DNA of 64,000 nt. Origin: Verrucomicrobium sp. (GTDB lineage: Bacteria > Verrucomicrobiota > Verrucomicrobiia > Methylacidiphilales > UBA1321). A program made the position numbers and the translations under genes. Positions within the stretch are counted from its first letter, which is position 1; each line of letters starts with the position of its first letter. Of this stretch, positions 9,637 through 19,762 are shown one piece after another. The notes under the pieces are model-generated. The model saw only the letters and a program-made list of their open reading frames with translations, made no database searches and was not told the DNA's origin. The stretch lies in NCBI GenBank assembly GCA_017849585.1, contig JAFIGT010000033.1, forward strand, positions 80,949-144,948, written 5' to 3'.

Positions 9637-11253
9637 CTATTCCCATATCCCTGCACAAAAATTAAAACCATTCATTCCAGCGCCAATTTTAACAAGCAAT
9701 GGATTGCTGCCTGGTTTCAATGTAATGGGGATGAGCATGAGATCCTTGGGTGAACCGTGTGGTTTATCGAGCGTGACCATCAGCTTCCCATTCACCCAAA
9801 TTTTAGCAAAGTAGTCGCAGGCGATGGCCAGTAGAACCTGTCGCGATTCTAATGATTGGATTTCGGTGACCGCGTAGGCCACAGCAGGCTTCTGGCTGGT
9901 CGAGAGTTTATAAAAATCCAAGATTGGATCAGCGGTTGGAGAGACCGGCTTCCACAGAACTTCGACTGGGTTTATCTCCGGTGCAAAGCGTTTCTCCATA
10001 TAATCCAAAGCGTCTTTGGGTGCGGTCGTGATGGGCTCGGGAGTGTAAGGGCCGCTCCACTTCCATGACGTTGGCTGGAGCGTTCGATAGTGAAGTTGCG
10101 CCAATTTCTCAGCCGGGTACAATCCTCGCTCTGCGGTATAGGGCGAACTCTGATTCTCTCCGGCCACCAGCAGGTAGCCGAGCTTCACTGGACCATTGAT
10201 ATGTGTCGTCGTTGGATTGTCGGATTTTGACGGCAATACTACTTGCAATCGATGGTCGCCGGGGGGGAGGTTCTGACCGGGCAGAGTATAACTATAGCCA
10301 CCACGACTATTGGTTGCCAGAGGCGTGGGTAATCGTTCGTCCACGCTCACAAAACAACTGCCATAGCTTTTATCCATAGCGTAGAAGAGTCCGAACGTGG
10401 TTCCGCGAACCGGTATGGATAGAGATGCCCCAGGAGTCTCGGAACTTAATGTGCCTAGAAAAAATCGATTCCACCAGAATGACAGTGTGCTTTCCCGCTT
10501 CCAGGTGCCGCCATAATTGTACGCAACTAGAGGAATCATGCGTGCATCAAGCAGGAGGGGCTTGGTGCTAAGCGGAGAAGGTAGGCTCGATTTGGTTTTC
10601 CAAGTGGTATTGGTCAGATAAGGTTCCAATGTTTTCGCAATGATATCGGCATACAAGGCGTGTCCGTTGGGGTTGGGGTGTACATTGTCGGAAAAATAAG
10701 TCTCCCAAGTCACGTCTCCTTGCGCAAGTTGCGCATCAATTGCCTGTTGAAGATCGACTTCGAGCAGTTGATAGTGTCTGGCTACACGTCGATGGCGTGC
10801 CAGATTCACTCCGCCCTTGGCTGCTGCCTCCACCATGACAATGGCGGGGGGGTGCGGCAATTTCTTGAGCCGGACTACGATGGTCTCAAGATAATGAATG
10901 ACATCTTCATCGCCCACACCCCCGTCGTTCACACAGAATTCTATAAAAACTATGTCGGGTTGATACGCGATCACATCCCGATCTAGTCGAAAAATTCCCA
11001 GTGCGCTGCCGGTCGCGCTCATGCCGGAGTTGACGATGGTGATTTGGCTTTTCGGCAATCTTTGACGCAGCCAATCGGCCGCCCAACCGTCACCTGCCTG
11101 TGTAATCGATCCACCCAGGTACACGATGCGCAAGGGCTGGCCTTTCCTTGCCTTGGCAAAAGCCTGACCGACGTCAGCCCCTGTCTCCATGCGTTGGCAT
11201 CCGGCGAGCCAAAGTACGAGAAGAGAAAGGATCGATACGAGTACCCGCCTCAC
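9637..11253 (-). CDS. SGNH/GDSL hydrolase lipoprotein
   Basis: A 538-residue protein with a lipoprotein signal peptide (lipobox LAGC, Cys near residue 19). The SGNH domain follows: IVYLGGSITQAGDGW near 45 (Ser), NSGMSATGSALG (Gly), FIEFCVNDGG (Asn) and SDNVHPNPNGHALYA (Asp/His). The C-terminal half (about 240-538) is made of two beta-sandwich domains. The probable role is an outer-membrane-attached carbohydrate esterase. The start is GTG at 11253 with AGGA 8 nt upstream. It is in the operon with the esterase at 11.3 kb (42-nt gap). The 184-nt gap to the next gene holds only the cryptic leader described there. Confidence 0.82.
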   Translation of the reverse strand: MRRVLVSILSLLVLWLAGCQRMETGADVGQAFAKARKGQPLRIVYLGGSITQAGDGWAADWLRQRLPKSQITIVNSGMSATGSALGIFRLDRDVIAYQPDIVFIEFCVNDGGVGDEDVIHYLETIVVRLKKLPHPPAIVMVEAAAKGGVNLARHRRVARHYQLLEVDLQQAIDAQLAQGDVTWETYFSDNVHPNPNGHALYADIIAKTLEPYLTNTTWKTKSSLPSPLSTKPLLLDARMIPLVAYNYGGTWKRESTLSFWWNRFFLGTLSSETPGASLSIPVRGTTFGLFYAMDKSYGSCFVSVDERLPTPLATNSRGGYSYTLPGQNLPPGDHRLQVVLPSKSDNPTTTHINGPVKLGYLLVAGENQSSPYTAERGLYPAEKLAQLHYRTLQPTSWKWSGPYTPEPITTAPKDALDYMEKRFAPEINPVEVLWKPVSPTADPILDFYKLSTSQKPAVAYAVTEIQSLESRQVLLAIACDYFAKIWVNGKLMVTLDKPHGSPKDLMLIPITLKPGSNPLLVKIGAGMNGFNFCAGIWE

Positions 11254-11295
11254 GCTGAGTATCCTTCTGCGTTCATGTGGTCATTATAAAGCAAG

Positions 11296-12843
11296 TTACT
11301 TTCCATCGGTCCAGTGATCTGTACGGAAAGGGGCCGCAGGCAACCCAAGATCGTTGAACAACACGGCTGCCGCATTGCCCCGCCAGCAATAGCGGATGGA
11401 TTGTGGTTCAGGAACCTCTGCGCACGAAACAATGATGCGGTTTCCCGAGACGGAGGCGGTCGCGGCGTAAAATTGATGATCGGCTCCTGCCAGCTCGAAC
11501 GAGCGTCTGCCGTCGGTCGCTGCAGGCTTTATGTGCATGGTCCGGCCGCAAGTTTCAAACTGCAGTGTCATGCGATTGCCTTCCCGTGTTGCGGAGAGAA
11601 ATTGTGGCCCGGTGTCGACTACCTCTTCTGCAAAAATCAAGCGCCTCGCCACCAAGGCAAGGCGTTTTCCAACGTCCTGCTTGTTGAGCGGATGGATATC
11701 CACCGGATTGCCTATATCGACGGTCACAACCAGGCCTGTGGCGGGCAGGCTTAGTACGGAAGCCTGTGCTTCTCGCAATTGAGCCCACACGGTGCCCAAA
11801 TCGCTGCCGCCACCCTTGAAGTTTGGAAGCTGCACCACGATCACTGGCAAGGTGGGTTTCTTCCACGCTTGACGCCAATCCGCAATTACGGCGTGCAAAA
11901 GATCCCGATACTCGGTGACCCGCGCGGCATTGGCCTCGCCTTGATACCATAGCACCGCGCGGACTGTGTAAGGAATCACCGGACGCGTCATCCACTCATA
12001 CGCCTGTGATGGTGCTTCACGATCGCCCGGCGCTCCCAGCGGAACAATAGGTTTGGCTTCGTTGAAGGGTTGGCTCAAGTTCTTGGCTTCCTGCTGGCGT
12101 TGCGTCCAGAGCGCGAGCTTCTGGTCGTGTAGCTTCTTTCGCTCGGGATAGGTGGCTTGCAGGGCCTCCCACCGTTTCGCGATGAATTGAAAAGAGGGAG
12201 TGGCGATCAGCTCCGGATTGAGCCACGCTTCAATTGGAGTGCCGCCCCATGAGCAATTGATCAAACCTTGCGGTTGGTGGTTTACTTGGTGAAGATCGCG
12301 CGCGAAGAAATAACCAGCGGCAGTGAACTTGCCGACCGTCTCGGGTGTACATACTTCCCATTGACCTGCTAGTTTTCCTGCTGGAGTGCCGGGTTGTGGT
12401 ATCGGTACCTTGAATTGGCGAATTTCCGGATAACGTGCTTCAGCGATTTCCGCAGCCGCATTGGCGGCCCGGGAAACGGGAAGTTCCATGTTCGACTGTC
12501 CGGAACAAAACCAGACATCGCCGACTACGACATTCGAACTCACTGCCCGTCCCGAGGTACTTTCAAAAATCAAGTCGCCCCCTTGTCCCGTTTTCAATGT
12601 GGGCAAGGTGACTTCCCAATGTCCTGAGGCATCGGCCTTGGCTTGGCCGGTTGTCTCCTGAAATTTGACCGTGACGATTTCATCCGGCGACGCTTCTCCC
12701 CAGACGATGACGGGCTCATCCCTCTGCAGCACCGCATTGGGCCCAAATAACGCGCAGGGTGTGGGGACTGCCCATGTAAGAGTGACGCAACCATGGAGCA
12801 GTAACGTGGCTCCAGCAGCCTTCCAGCTTAGTCGTGGCGTCAC
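11296..12843 (-). CDS. Sialate O-acetylesterase-type carbohydrate esterase
   Basis: A 515-residue exported esterase of the SIAE/DUF303 (SASA) family. The signal peptide ends near TWAVP. An N-terminal Ig-like domain (about 30-105) precedes the hydrolase domain with GDVWFCSGQSNM (Ser nucleophile), CSWGGTPIEAW, VLWYQGEANA and VDIHPLNKQDVG (His/Asp). Such enzymes remove O-acetyl groups from sialic acids or, in saccharide loci of environmental bacteria, from hemicelluloses and pectins. The second reading is more likely here because no sialic acid catabolism genes are present. The start is GTG at 12843 with AAGGAG 6 nt upstream. It is 10 nt from the preceding gene. Confidence 0.87.
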   Translation of the reverse strand: MTPRLSWKAAGATLLLHGCVTLTWAVPTPCALFGPNAVLQRDEPVIVWGEASPDEIVTVKFQETTGQAKADASGHWEVTLPTLKTGQGGDLIFESTSGRAVSSNVVVGDVWFCSGQSNMELPVSRAANAAAEIAEARYPEIRQFKVPIPQPGTPAGKLAGQWEVCTPETVGKFTAAGYFFARDLHQVNHQPQGLINCSWGGTPIEAWLNPELIATPSFQFIAKRWEALQATYPERKKLHDQKLALWTQRQQEAKNLSQPFNEAKPIVPLGAPGDREAPSQAYEWMTRPVIPYTVRAVLWYQGEANAARVTEYRDLLHAVIADWRQAWKKPTLPVIVVQLPNFKGGGSDLGTVWAQLREAQASVLSLPATGLVVTVDIGNPVDIHPLNKQDVGKRLALVARRLIFAEEVVDTGPQFLSATREGNRMTLQFETCGRTMHIKPAATDGRRSFELAGADHQFYAATASVSGNRIIVSCAEVPEPQSIRYCWRGNAAAVLFNDLGLPAAPFRTDHWTDGK

Positions 12844-12853
12844 AGCGCTCTCC

Positions 12854-15100
12854 TTATTTTTCTGAAGGTTCCGGCGTTACGATACCGCCATGATACATCA
12901 GGTTCGGATACTCGACCTTGTCGAGAATGGCATAGCGTCCCCGACCAGAAATCACTGGCTGACCTTCGCGCCAGAGAGAGAAGATAGGCGTGAAGGCTTG
13001 GCCAGGTGGCAGTGGCACTTTGAATGATGTGATTCCTTTACCTGCACGCATTACTTGAGTTGCGGTGCCTAGTTGAATCCGGAGTTCGCCCGGTTCCTTC
13101 AGGAAGGCCAACAACTCAATTTCATTGCAGGTCTCCACCGCTTTGTCGCCACCTTCCTTGATGAGTCGCCATTTTTCACCACGACCGGGATCTATATCGG
13201 TGTGATGTCGGCGATAGAAATAATAGAGTGTGTCTTTAACGATGGGGGGTTGCACACCCAGCTTGAACCATTGCAGGTAATAAGTATTGAGGTCGTGCGC
13301 TGAAAAACCAATTGAGGTGGAGGGAGCCTGTGCCTGTTCGGTGTAGTCAGACCAAGTGGTGATGAATATCCAGTCCGACTTGTCTTGAATGGCTGCCATC
13401 CACGTTTTACGCAGCGTCTCGCTGTTGTGCGCTTCCCAGTAGCAACGTTCCCGCGTGCGCATGTCCTGCAAGGCAATCGGTGAAACGGCGAGTCTGGTCA
13501 TCGATCGCACCTTCGGTACCCAGTGGTAGTCGATGGGAGAGCGTGGACCCCAATCGGCCATCCCATAACATAGCGAGGCATAAGTACTCAGTTTTTCCGT
13601 GGAGCAACCATTAAACTGCCCCAGGAAGGTGACGGGAATTTTTTGGGCATTGAGGCGGTCGATTACGCGTTGCCACCACTGGGCTGTATAACGTTCCGTG
13701 CCCCACTTGCTCAACAGGACGCGACCATCTTCCAGTCGGTAGGCCTGCGGATGCGTCAGCGCCTGTTTCACGATGGGCGAGTCGGCATAGGCATTCGTCC
13801 AGGCCACTTCGGTGTCCACATCTTTCGGGAGACTGGGCGGGGGTTTCGGACCGGCATAAATGGCTGGGATAATTTTGAAATTCGGATCGACCCGCTTCGC
13901 GGCTTCCATCAAGGCAAAGGAGCGCTCATTGAATCCATGAATTTCCGCAGGCCGATCATAGCTCTCCGGCAGGGCGAAGAGATCGAGGAGAAAACCATCC
14001 AGTCCCATTTGGATCGCGAGACGTACTTCCTCCTCCATGGCGCGAATCAGGACCTCATTCTTCGTCAGCCCTTTTTCCATCGGTGCGCGGGGCAGTGGGC
14101 GATAGAGCAATTCAGTTCCGGCTTTGAGCCGATCGGCCGGGGTTAATGAAGGATTGAATAAGCGTCGGGTGTAAGAGATCAGGCCAGGGTCTTCATCGGA
14201 ATAACCTGATGGATAAATCTCATAATAATAGGCAAATGCCTTGCGCGGTGAGCCGCGCAATTCGGCTGTCGACGCTTGCTTGAATGGCAACCAGGCATCG
14301 CGGGGGGCGTCGACCCTTCCAGCCATCAATACATTGTCCAACATCCAGCCGCCCGTGCGATTTGAGGGGCCGCCACTATAAAAGCGAAGTTTCCGGTAGA
14401 GACCGGGCGAACCCAAGGCGATCACATTGGATTGACCAGGGTGTGATTTGTCGTGAATAGGAGTCACGACCAACCGCGCTTCGTGCGGCGTGGGGAATTG
14501 GATCGCCACATGATACCAGAGATCGGGCGACAAGGCGCAGACCTTTTGCAGCGTTCCTTGAATCGAACCCGCCTGCAGTTCTCCGGCCTCACCCAGTCGT
14601 ACCTTTAAACCGGCACCGGCATCGTCTGTGAGTTCACATGTGAAATCGACTCCGCTGCCTTCGGCCAAAGCTCCGGATAATGCAAAATCAAATCCAAGAT
14701 AAAGTCGGTCTTGTGGCGGCGGAGCAAATGAATAGGAAATACCGCAACCCTGTCCGCTGATGGCACTGGCATCTCTCATCACCAGTCCCTTGCCGGTTAT
14801 TTGATTGCCGATGAAGGGAGATTCTCCCACAGCTTCCAAACTTAGTTTAACACCATCCGCGAATGCTCCAATCGTCTGCCAGGGAAATGGTGGTAATGCC
14901 CCGATGATATATTCGTCGAATCGATCCACGGGCAATTGCTCCACACCCAAGGGAAGGGAGACGTGAGTCGATGCCAAGGTGATCGTGGCATCCTTGATTT
15001 TGGATTCTGACTTGCAGTCAGTCCGTGCGCTCAGTGCGAAGAGAAGCACCACAAGTGAAAAAGAAGAAAGCCAAGCCTTGTGGCGTGTAAATAGTCTCAT
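12854..15100 (-). CDS. GH71/GH99-like secreted glycosidase with N-terminal beta-sandwich
   Basis: A 748-residue exported protein; the signal peptide is in the first 30 residues (SFSLVVLLFALSA). Residues about 45-275 are a LamG/jelly-roll-like domain. The barrel starts near FAYYYEIYPSGYSDED. It carries MGLDGFLLDLFALPES, FKIIPAIYAG, VLLSKWG and IFITTWSDYTEQAQAPS; the last matches the TW-N/S-D segment of GH71/GH99-like enzymes. A beta domain ends the protein. The start at 15100 was chosen over a longer frame that overlaps the preceding gene, because it directly gives a signal peptide; GGA lies 5 nt upstream. It is the third GH71-like protein of this locus but a distant one. Confidence 0.7.
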   Translation of the reverse strand: MRLFTRHKAWLSSFSLVVLLFALSARTDCKSESKIKDATITLASTHVSLPLGVEQLPVDRFDEYIIGALPPFPWQTIGAFADGVKLSLEAVGESPFIGNQITGKGLVMRDASAISGQGCGISYSFAPPPQDRLYLGFDFALSGALAEGSGVDFTCELTDDAGAGLKVRLGEAGELQAGSIQGTLQKVCALSPDLWYHVAIQFPTPHEARLVVTPIHDKSHPGQSNVIALGSPGLYRKLRFYSGGPSNRTGGWMLDNVLMAGRVDAPRDAWLPFKQASTAELRGSPRKAFAYYYEIYPSGYSDEDPGLISYTRRLFNPSLTPADRLKAGTELLYRPLPRAPMEKGLTKNEVLIRAMEEEVRLAIQMGLDGFLLDLFALPESYDRPAEIHGFNERSFALMEAAKRVDPNFKIIPAIYAGPKPPPSLPKDVDTEVAWTNAYADSPIVKQALTHPQAYRLEDGRVLLSKWGTERYTAQWWQRVIDRLNAQKIPVTFLGQFNGCSTEKLSTYASLCYGMADWGPRSPIDYHWVPKVRSMTRLAVSPIALQDMRTRERCYWEAHNSETLRKTWMAAIQDKSDWIFITTWSDYTEQAQAPSTSIGFSAHDLNTYYLQWFKLGVQPPIVKDTLYYFYRRHHTDIDPGRGEKWRLIKEGGDKAVETCNEIELLAFLKEPGELRIQLGTATQVMRAGKGITSFKVPLPPGQAFTPIFSLWREGQPVISGRGRYAILDKVEYPNLMYHGGIVTPEPSEK

Positions 15101-15131
15101 AAATCCAGTGCATTGCAGTTTGAGGACAGAT

Positions 15132-15932
15132 TCAATCCGAGCTAACCGCAAGGTTGTCGATGGCAAATCCGCTGCCACCGTTCGCGGCAACATTCACGAG
15201 CCGAATGACCCACGCGTTCCAATTAGACGGTTGCGCTGCCTTGCCGCTCAATTCCTTCAGTCCCAGATCAATCCCATCCAGTCCCGATGGTGAAAAAGAA
15301 GCTTCGTTCTTGGTTAGATTCTTGTAGAGCAGGGCGCCTCTCCCGTTGCCACCGTTATCCAGAAAATTCATTTCCAAGCGCAGGCGTAACCAATCCCCAG
15401 TCTGAACGGATTCCGGTAGCGGTGCTCGTAGGAATACTTCCTTGCCTCCCTTGAACACAATGACTACCAGATGATTGGCCGGAGCATTCTTGGTTTTGCT
15501 GAAAGTTGAAAACAGACCAATCCGTGGTGAAATCAGTGGTAAGGCTGGCTTGCTTTTGAATTCGTCGTTCACCGTCAAACCCAAAGTCGTAGAACGTTCC
15601 TCCTGTGTCGGTCCATTCCATTGTATGTCCGCTTCCAGCCGTGCTTTGTTCTCAGTACCTGAGAACATCTTTTTATCCATGGGGCGGAAAACACCACCGG
15701 CGCCACCACCAATGGTCAGTATTTGCGTGGTGTTGGATCCTTCACCCGCACCAACGCGCGGATAGCACACATTCAGGCAAATAACCCATTCATCGCGTTT
15801 GGGTAGAAAGCCGTCGCTTAGATGATCAAAATCATACTTGGCCTCCTCTGCGGCGGATGGCAGCAACAACAGGCCAGTACATACCAGCGCGATAGAAAGG
15901 TACTTAATTGGAATGACGTGTTGAGTGATCAT
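15132..15932 (-). CDS. Exported beta-sandwich protein of unknown function
   Basis: A 266-residue protein with a signal peptide (IALVCTGLLLLPSAA). The mature part is beta-rich with YDFDHLSDGFLP near the start and GFAIDNLAVSSD at the end. That closing pattern is typical of concanavalin/jelly-roll domains that describe fragments of bound glycans (the FDNLxV ending). I see no catalytic motif, so a carbohydrate-binding accessory role is an inference. AAGGA lies 6 nt before the ATG. It sits between two GH71-like genes in the same operon, 9 nt after the stop-side neighbour and 31 nt before the next start. Confidence 0.65.
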   Translation of the reverse strand: MITQHVIPIKYLSIALVCTGLLLLPSAAEEAKYDFDHLSDGFLPKRDEWVICLNVCYPRVGAGEGSNTTQILTIGGGAGGVFRPMDKKMFSGTENKARLEADIQWNGPTQEERSTTLGLTVNDEFKSKPALPLISPRIGLFSTFSKTKNAPANHLVVIVFKGGKEVFLRAPLPESVQTGDWLRLRLEMNFLDNGGNGRGALLYKNLTKNEASFSPSGLDGIDLGLKELSGKAAQPSNWNAWVIRLVNVAANGGSGFAIDNLAVSSD

Positions 15933-15941
15933 GGATTTCCT

Positions 15942-18830
15942 TTACGGCTTAGTTTCACTATTTCGCCAGACGCCACCATTGGCCAGAGCCTTGATGGCCG
16001 CAGCGTCGATTCCGGCCCCAATGATTTGGATTTCGTCCAGCTGTCCCGTAAACGCCGGTGCGCGACTGGATCGATTTGTAAAACCGATTGCAGGGGATTG
16101 ATGTGTTCGTTGGTAAACGGGTTTCACATTCTCGATGGTGCCGATTTCAACGCCATTCAGATAGAACCGCACGGTAGCGAGATCATACACAAAAGTGAGA
16201 TGGTTCCAGCCCTCGCTGAATTCTGCCGTAAAAGACTTTTCTGCCTTGGCGCCACCGCGTGTAAAGCGCACGACCAGGGTACCGTCTGGCTGGATGGTCA
16301 GAGTGAACGGTCCGGATTGCAGTTGAGACCACCCAGGCATCGCCCCAAGAGAGGACTTTTTGATGCCAACCCAAATACTGGAGGTCTCCGATCCCATCGG
16401 CGCAGACTTGGAGCGGAAGCGAATGCGCGTGTTGTCACCAAGTTGCAGAGCCGGGCCACGCCATCCCTTTTCGATCCACTGATAACGCCCAGTATCCTCG
16501 GGTTCCTGTCCCTGCTCGCGTTTCGCCTGGTCCGACTCCAAATAGGCCCTTCCCGCCTGCTGACTGGTCCCCCGGTCATTGAGTCGGGCGCCAGCGCCCT
16601 CATTCAAAGGCAGGTGAAAATAGGGTACGCGATCACGCGGCAACTGACCGGTTCGCACATCAGATGCACCGAAGGGATTGAGTGAGATCTCGGAGGCGCC
16701 ATCGATAAAGGAGTCATAGGTTCCCTTGGTGTCGATCCATTGAACCGGAGTGATCTCGCCTGAATTTCGAGGACGCAGTACGGTGGGAGGTGAAACGCTG
16801 ACGCGGCCCGATTCGTGCCACGCCCACGCAGTCAATACTCGCTCACCTTCAAATTCGGAGTAGAGCGGGAGATGTCTGTGGCTCTGGACTGCAGTGCCAA
16901 GCGGGTAATTGATATTGGGCTCGCTGGCATCCGTGGTCAGCACCAAGCTAATTGTCACCTTCCTGCCGTCCACTATCACGGTACGGGTGGCCATTCCCTT
17001 TTCAAGGTCGTTCAATGTGACAATAATTGACTCGTTCTCGGGCGACTTGGCGCAACGCAGGCTAATCGTCGATTCTTTATTCAGAGACATGCGGGCGACG
17101 CGCGTGCGGTATTCTCCTCCAGGTGGATGGGCTGGAAATGTGGCCTGGACTGCTTCGATTATTTTGACTGATTCGCCTAACTTTGGATACGGACTATAGA
17201 GATCATGAATCAGTCCATTGCGAACTGAGAGGATTAGGGAGGCTTCACGGGATGCCTCTATCTTTAGAAAAATATCGCGGTAATCGATCGGAGCGCTTTC
17301 ATTGGCCTGAGGACTTGTTATTTGGGGGCGGAAAACACCTAGGCTTCGCGTGCCTTCGCAAAGTACGAGACGCTGGATCGGATCACCATTATCAACCATC
17401 TTGACAGTGCATGCAGTCAATGGCCGGGCGTCTTGAACTGAGAGAGAGACGGCGGACGGCTTTGCCATCTTTTCGAGATCGATGGAATAGGGAACCGGAT
17501 ACTGGACGAGGTTGTAACGCAGTGTGATGGGCGGTAATGCGATTTCCTGATAAAGCGGCTTCCAGGTTTTGTCCGTCTTGTTTTTGCGTTCGATCGTGAC
17601 GTATGGTTGCAGCGCCGCTACGCCCTCCATGAATCCAGTTGAAGTAGTGGACAATTCGACGAGTGTTTCGCTTGTGCTTTCCTTGGCTCCTCCAGAGAGT
17701 TCGATGGGGGGCGTGGTCGAAGCGGAACCGAATGGCTTCAGTTTCACTTTGGTTCGCCATTCGATTGTGGCATCGCGTTCTGGCAGGACCAACACTTGAA
17801 AGAATAGGGAGTCGCCCAATAGACATTCGACCGGGTACGATACAACAACACGAGGTTCCTTGAAGGGGCTTTTTCCGGTTTCTGAGAGGCTGTGAAAATA
17901 TTGTAGAATCGTATTATGACCCCAGATATTCCGGCTTGAAGGAATTTCGAGCGACTCTTGCGGATCATTCCATGTGACGAGCATGAGTTGGCGAAAGCCG
18001 CGACTAAGCCATTGCCTGAGCGAATTGACCAAGGTGTTCAAGCCGTTCGCTGGGACATGAATCGCTTGCCCTGTGCGGTTCGAACTGTCGTAACCCGAAG
18101 CGATGCCTGGTACGAAATAAAATTGGTCCGGGGGAAACATTCTAAGCTGGTTGACGATAGCATCAACCATCTCAGTCGTTAACTCGCCATGAGTCCAGGT
18201 TTGCACGGCTTCCCAACCCGAGGTGAGCAACCAATCCTTGCTCGCCGTGATCTCAGCAGGCCGAAACGTCGGCACTAGCAGCACGTTGATACCGTCTTTT
18301 TTTAATCGCTCTTTCAACGGGATGATGAATTTCTCCGAGCCAGGGTTCCAGAAGAAATGAACTGGCTTGCCCTTGACGCGGTATACATGCGGATCTCCGG
18401 CATGTTGACTTGTAAAGGCCGCAATGTTCTGCACAGCTTTCTCCAAATCGCGCGGCGCCAGCCATTGCGGGGCAATATAGAAAAGTTGACCCGTTTCGGT
18501 GCGAATTTCCCGGGCTGCTTCGAACACCGCCTCACTTGGAATGGCCAGCATCTGGAATCCGTTAATGCCACTGGCCAGAGCCTGACGGATATCCTCTTTA
18601 TAATCATCCTTAAGCAGTATGTGCTGCGAATTGAGTGGCCAAGCATCATGGTTGCCCTCTGCGTGCGGGTGCGCGTGCAGATGGCCATGCGGCACCATTG
18701 GCATATAGTGCGCCCAGAAGATGACCGGGTTGCTTGATTCCGATACCGGCTGGCTCTCTTGGGCGGCGATCCCGTGCAGTCCAAGCCCTATGGCTAGAGC
18801 CAGCCATCCACCCATCATCAAACGCCTCAT
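15942..18830 (-). CDS. GH71/GH99-like secreted glycosidase with C-terminal LamG-like domain
   Basis: A 962-residue exported protein; the signal peptide is MRRLMMGGWLALAIGLGLHG followed by IAAQES. The barrel follows almost directly with VIFWAHYMPMVPHGHLHAHP, GINGFQMLAIPS, FYIAPQWLA and LMLVTWNDPQES. Beta modules and a C-terminal LamG domain follow (FHLPLNEGAG, GWNHLTFVYD, VRFYLNG, TGQLDEIQIIGAG). It matches the 1160-residue protein at 4.5 kb along its full length but lacks that protein's N-terminal jelly-roll, which is instead encoded by the next gene upstream (18895-19704). An upstream GTG at 18866 is possible; I chose 18830 for the cleaner signal peptide. Neither start has a strong ribosome site. 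Confidence 0.75.
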   Translation of the reverse strand: MRRLMMGGWLALAIGLGLHGIAAQESQPVSESSNPVIFWAHYMPMVPHGHLHAHPHAEGNHDAWPLNSQHILLKDDYKEDIRQALASGINGFQMLAIPSEAVFEAAREIRTETGQLFYIAPQWLAPRDLEKAVQNIAAFTSQHAGDPHVYRVKGKPVHFFWNPGSEKFIIPLKERLKKDGINVLLVPTFRPAEITASKDWLLTSGWEAVQTWTHGELTTEMVDAIVNQLRMFPPDQFYFVPGIASGYDSSNRTGQAIHVPANGLNTLVNSLRQWLSRGFRQLMLVTWNDPQESLEIPSSRNIWGHNTILQYFHSLSETGKSPFKEPRVVVSYPVECLLGDSLFFQVLVLPERDATIEWRTKVKLKPFGSASTTPPIELSGGAKESTSETLVELSTTSTGFMEGVAALQPYVTIERKNKTDKTWKPLYQEIALPPITLRYNLVQYPVPYSIDLEKMAKPSAVSLSVQDARPLTACTVKMVDNGDPIQRLVLCEGTRSLGVFRPQITSPQANESAPIDYRDIFLKIEASREASLILSVRNGLIHDLYSPYPKLGESVKIIEAVQATFPAHPPGGEYRTRVARMSLNKESTISLRCAKSPENESIIVTLNDLEKGMATRTVIVDGRKVTISLVLTTDASEPNINYPLGTAVQSHRHLPLYSEFEGERVLTAWAWHESGRVSVSPPTVLRPRNSGEITPVQWIDTKGTYDSFIDGASEISLNPFGASDVRTGQLPRDRVPYFHLPLNEGAGARLNDRGTSQQAGRAYLESDQAKREQGQEPEDTGRYQWIEKGWRGPALQLGDNTRIRFRSKSAPMGSETSSIWVGIKKSSLGAMPGWSQLQSGPFTLTIQPDGTLVVRFTRGGAKAEKSFTAEFSEGWNHLTFVYDLATVRFYLNGVEIGTIENVKPVYQRTHQSPAIGFTNRSSRAPAFTGQLDEIQIIGAGIDAAAIKALANGGVWRNSETKP

Positions 18831-18894
18831 ACTTGATCGTTCTACAATTTGTAATCTCGCAATCACGCTTTAGCCACGATGGTCACTCGATGCA

Positions 18895-19704
18895 CTAATC
18901 GGCATCCTCTTCCGCGCGTAGTTTAATACCGGCGCGACGCGCACCCAAGCATGCAAAAATCAGCCCCAAACTCGTCAGTAACTGCGTTGTCGGTTCGGGG
19001 ATAGCGGTGATGGTCAGGGTATCGAACCGGCCTACGACTTGGGAGTTAGGCGTTGTCACATAAAGCCCTATGCCCGTGATGTCGCTTGAGCCGAGGCTGA
19101 TTAACGTATTATCCAAACTCATGCTGCTTCCCGCGGTCAGGGAGAGCGCGTACCAACTCAATGAGTCGGCGTCGAAGGTGAGTGTTTTTTCCACGGAGGC
19201 GGTGGGTGCGGATGAAAAATTCGCGGCTGTCGTAATGGGTGTGCTCGAGGTGAAAGTAGTGCTGGAGACGTACCAACTACCGGCTACCTGCACCATCAGC
19301 GCGGCAGTGAGTGCAGAGCTATTGTTACCCATATTCCAGGTGATGGTGCTACCTGCGACGTTCATGCTGGAAAAGGTTTCAAACATGGCCAGCGAGGTGG
19401 CGTAATTCCCTGCACCCAGCGATTGATTGACGACGGCTAGATAGCCTCCTTGCGTGCTGGGATTACCCGTTTGATAGGCCAGAAACGTAATGATCGAATC
19501 TGAAGTCAAATCCGTTGCGGATGCTCCTTGATAAGTGTGCCAACCAACTGCGCTTTCAGTTAGATTCGTATTGCCGGTCGTATTGGTGAAGGTTTCTTGA
19601 TAGAGAACTTGAGCGGGTAGCGCTGTGGTGAGGACTTCCAAGAGGAAGAGTATCACGCACGCAGATAAGGGACGCATGGAGTGGAGAGTTGAGGTCATTT
19701 TCAT
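18895..19704 (-). CDS. PEP-CTERM sorted jelly-roll protein
   Basis: A 269-residue exported protein. The signal peptide ends near LPAQV. Residues about 30-235 form a beta domain (LYQETFTNTTGN, GWHTYQGASATDL, STITWNMGNNSSA, ITGIGLYVTT). It is clearly homologous to residues 27-230 of the 1160-residue GH71-like protein. The C-terminus is a PEP-CTERM signal: AIPEPTTQLLTSLGLIFACL, then a basic cluster (ARRAGIK). The unusual acidic tail EEDAD follows. PEP-CTERM proteins are processed by exosortase and associated with the envelope or exopolysaccharide. It is the first gene of the seven-gene operon driven from site 2. Confidence 0.78.
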   Translation of the reverse strand: MKMTSTLHSMRPLSACVILFLLEVLTTALPAQVLYQETFTNTTGNTNLTESAVGWHTYQGASATDLTSDSIITFLAYQTGNPSTQGGYLAVVNQSLGAGNYATSLAMFETFSSMNVAGSTITWNMGNNSSALTAALMVQVAGSWYVSSTTFTSSTPITTAANFSSAPTASVEKTLTFDADSLSWYALSLTAGSSMSLDNTLISLGSSDITGIGLYVTTPNSQVVGRFDTLTITAIPEPTTQLLTSLGLIFACLGARRAGIKLRAEEDAD

Positions 19705-19762
19705 AAGTTAATTTGGTTGATGACGGTAATGTGCTGAAACGATCTGCTTTCCGTACTAGCAA

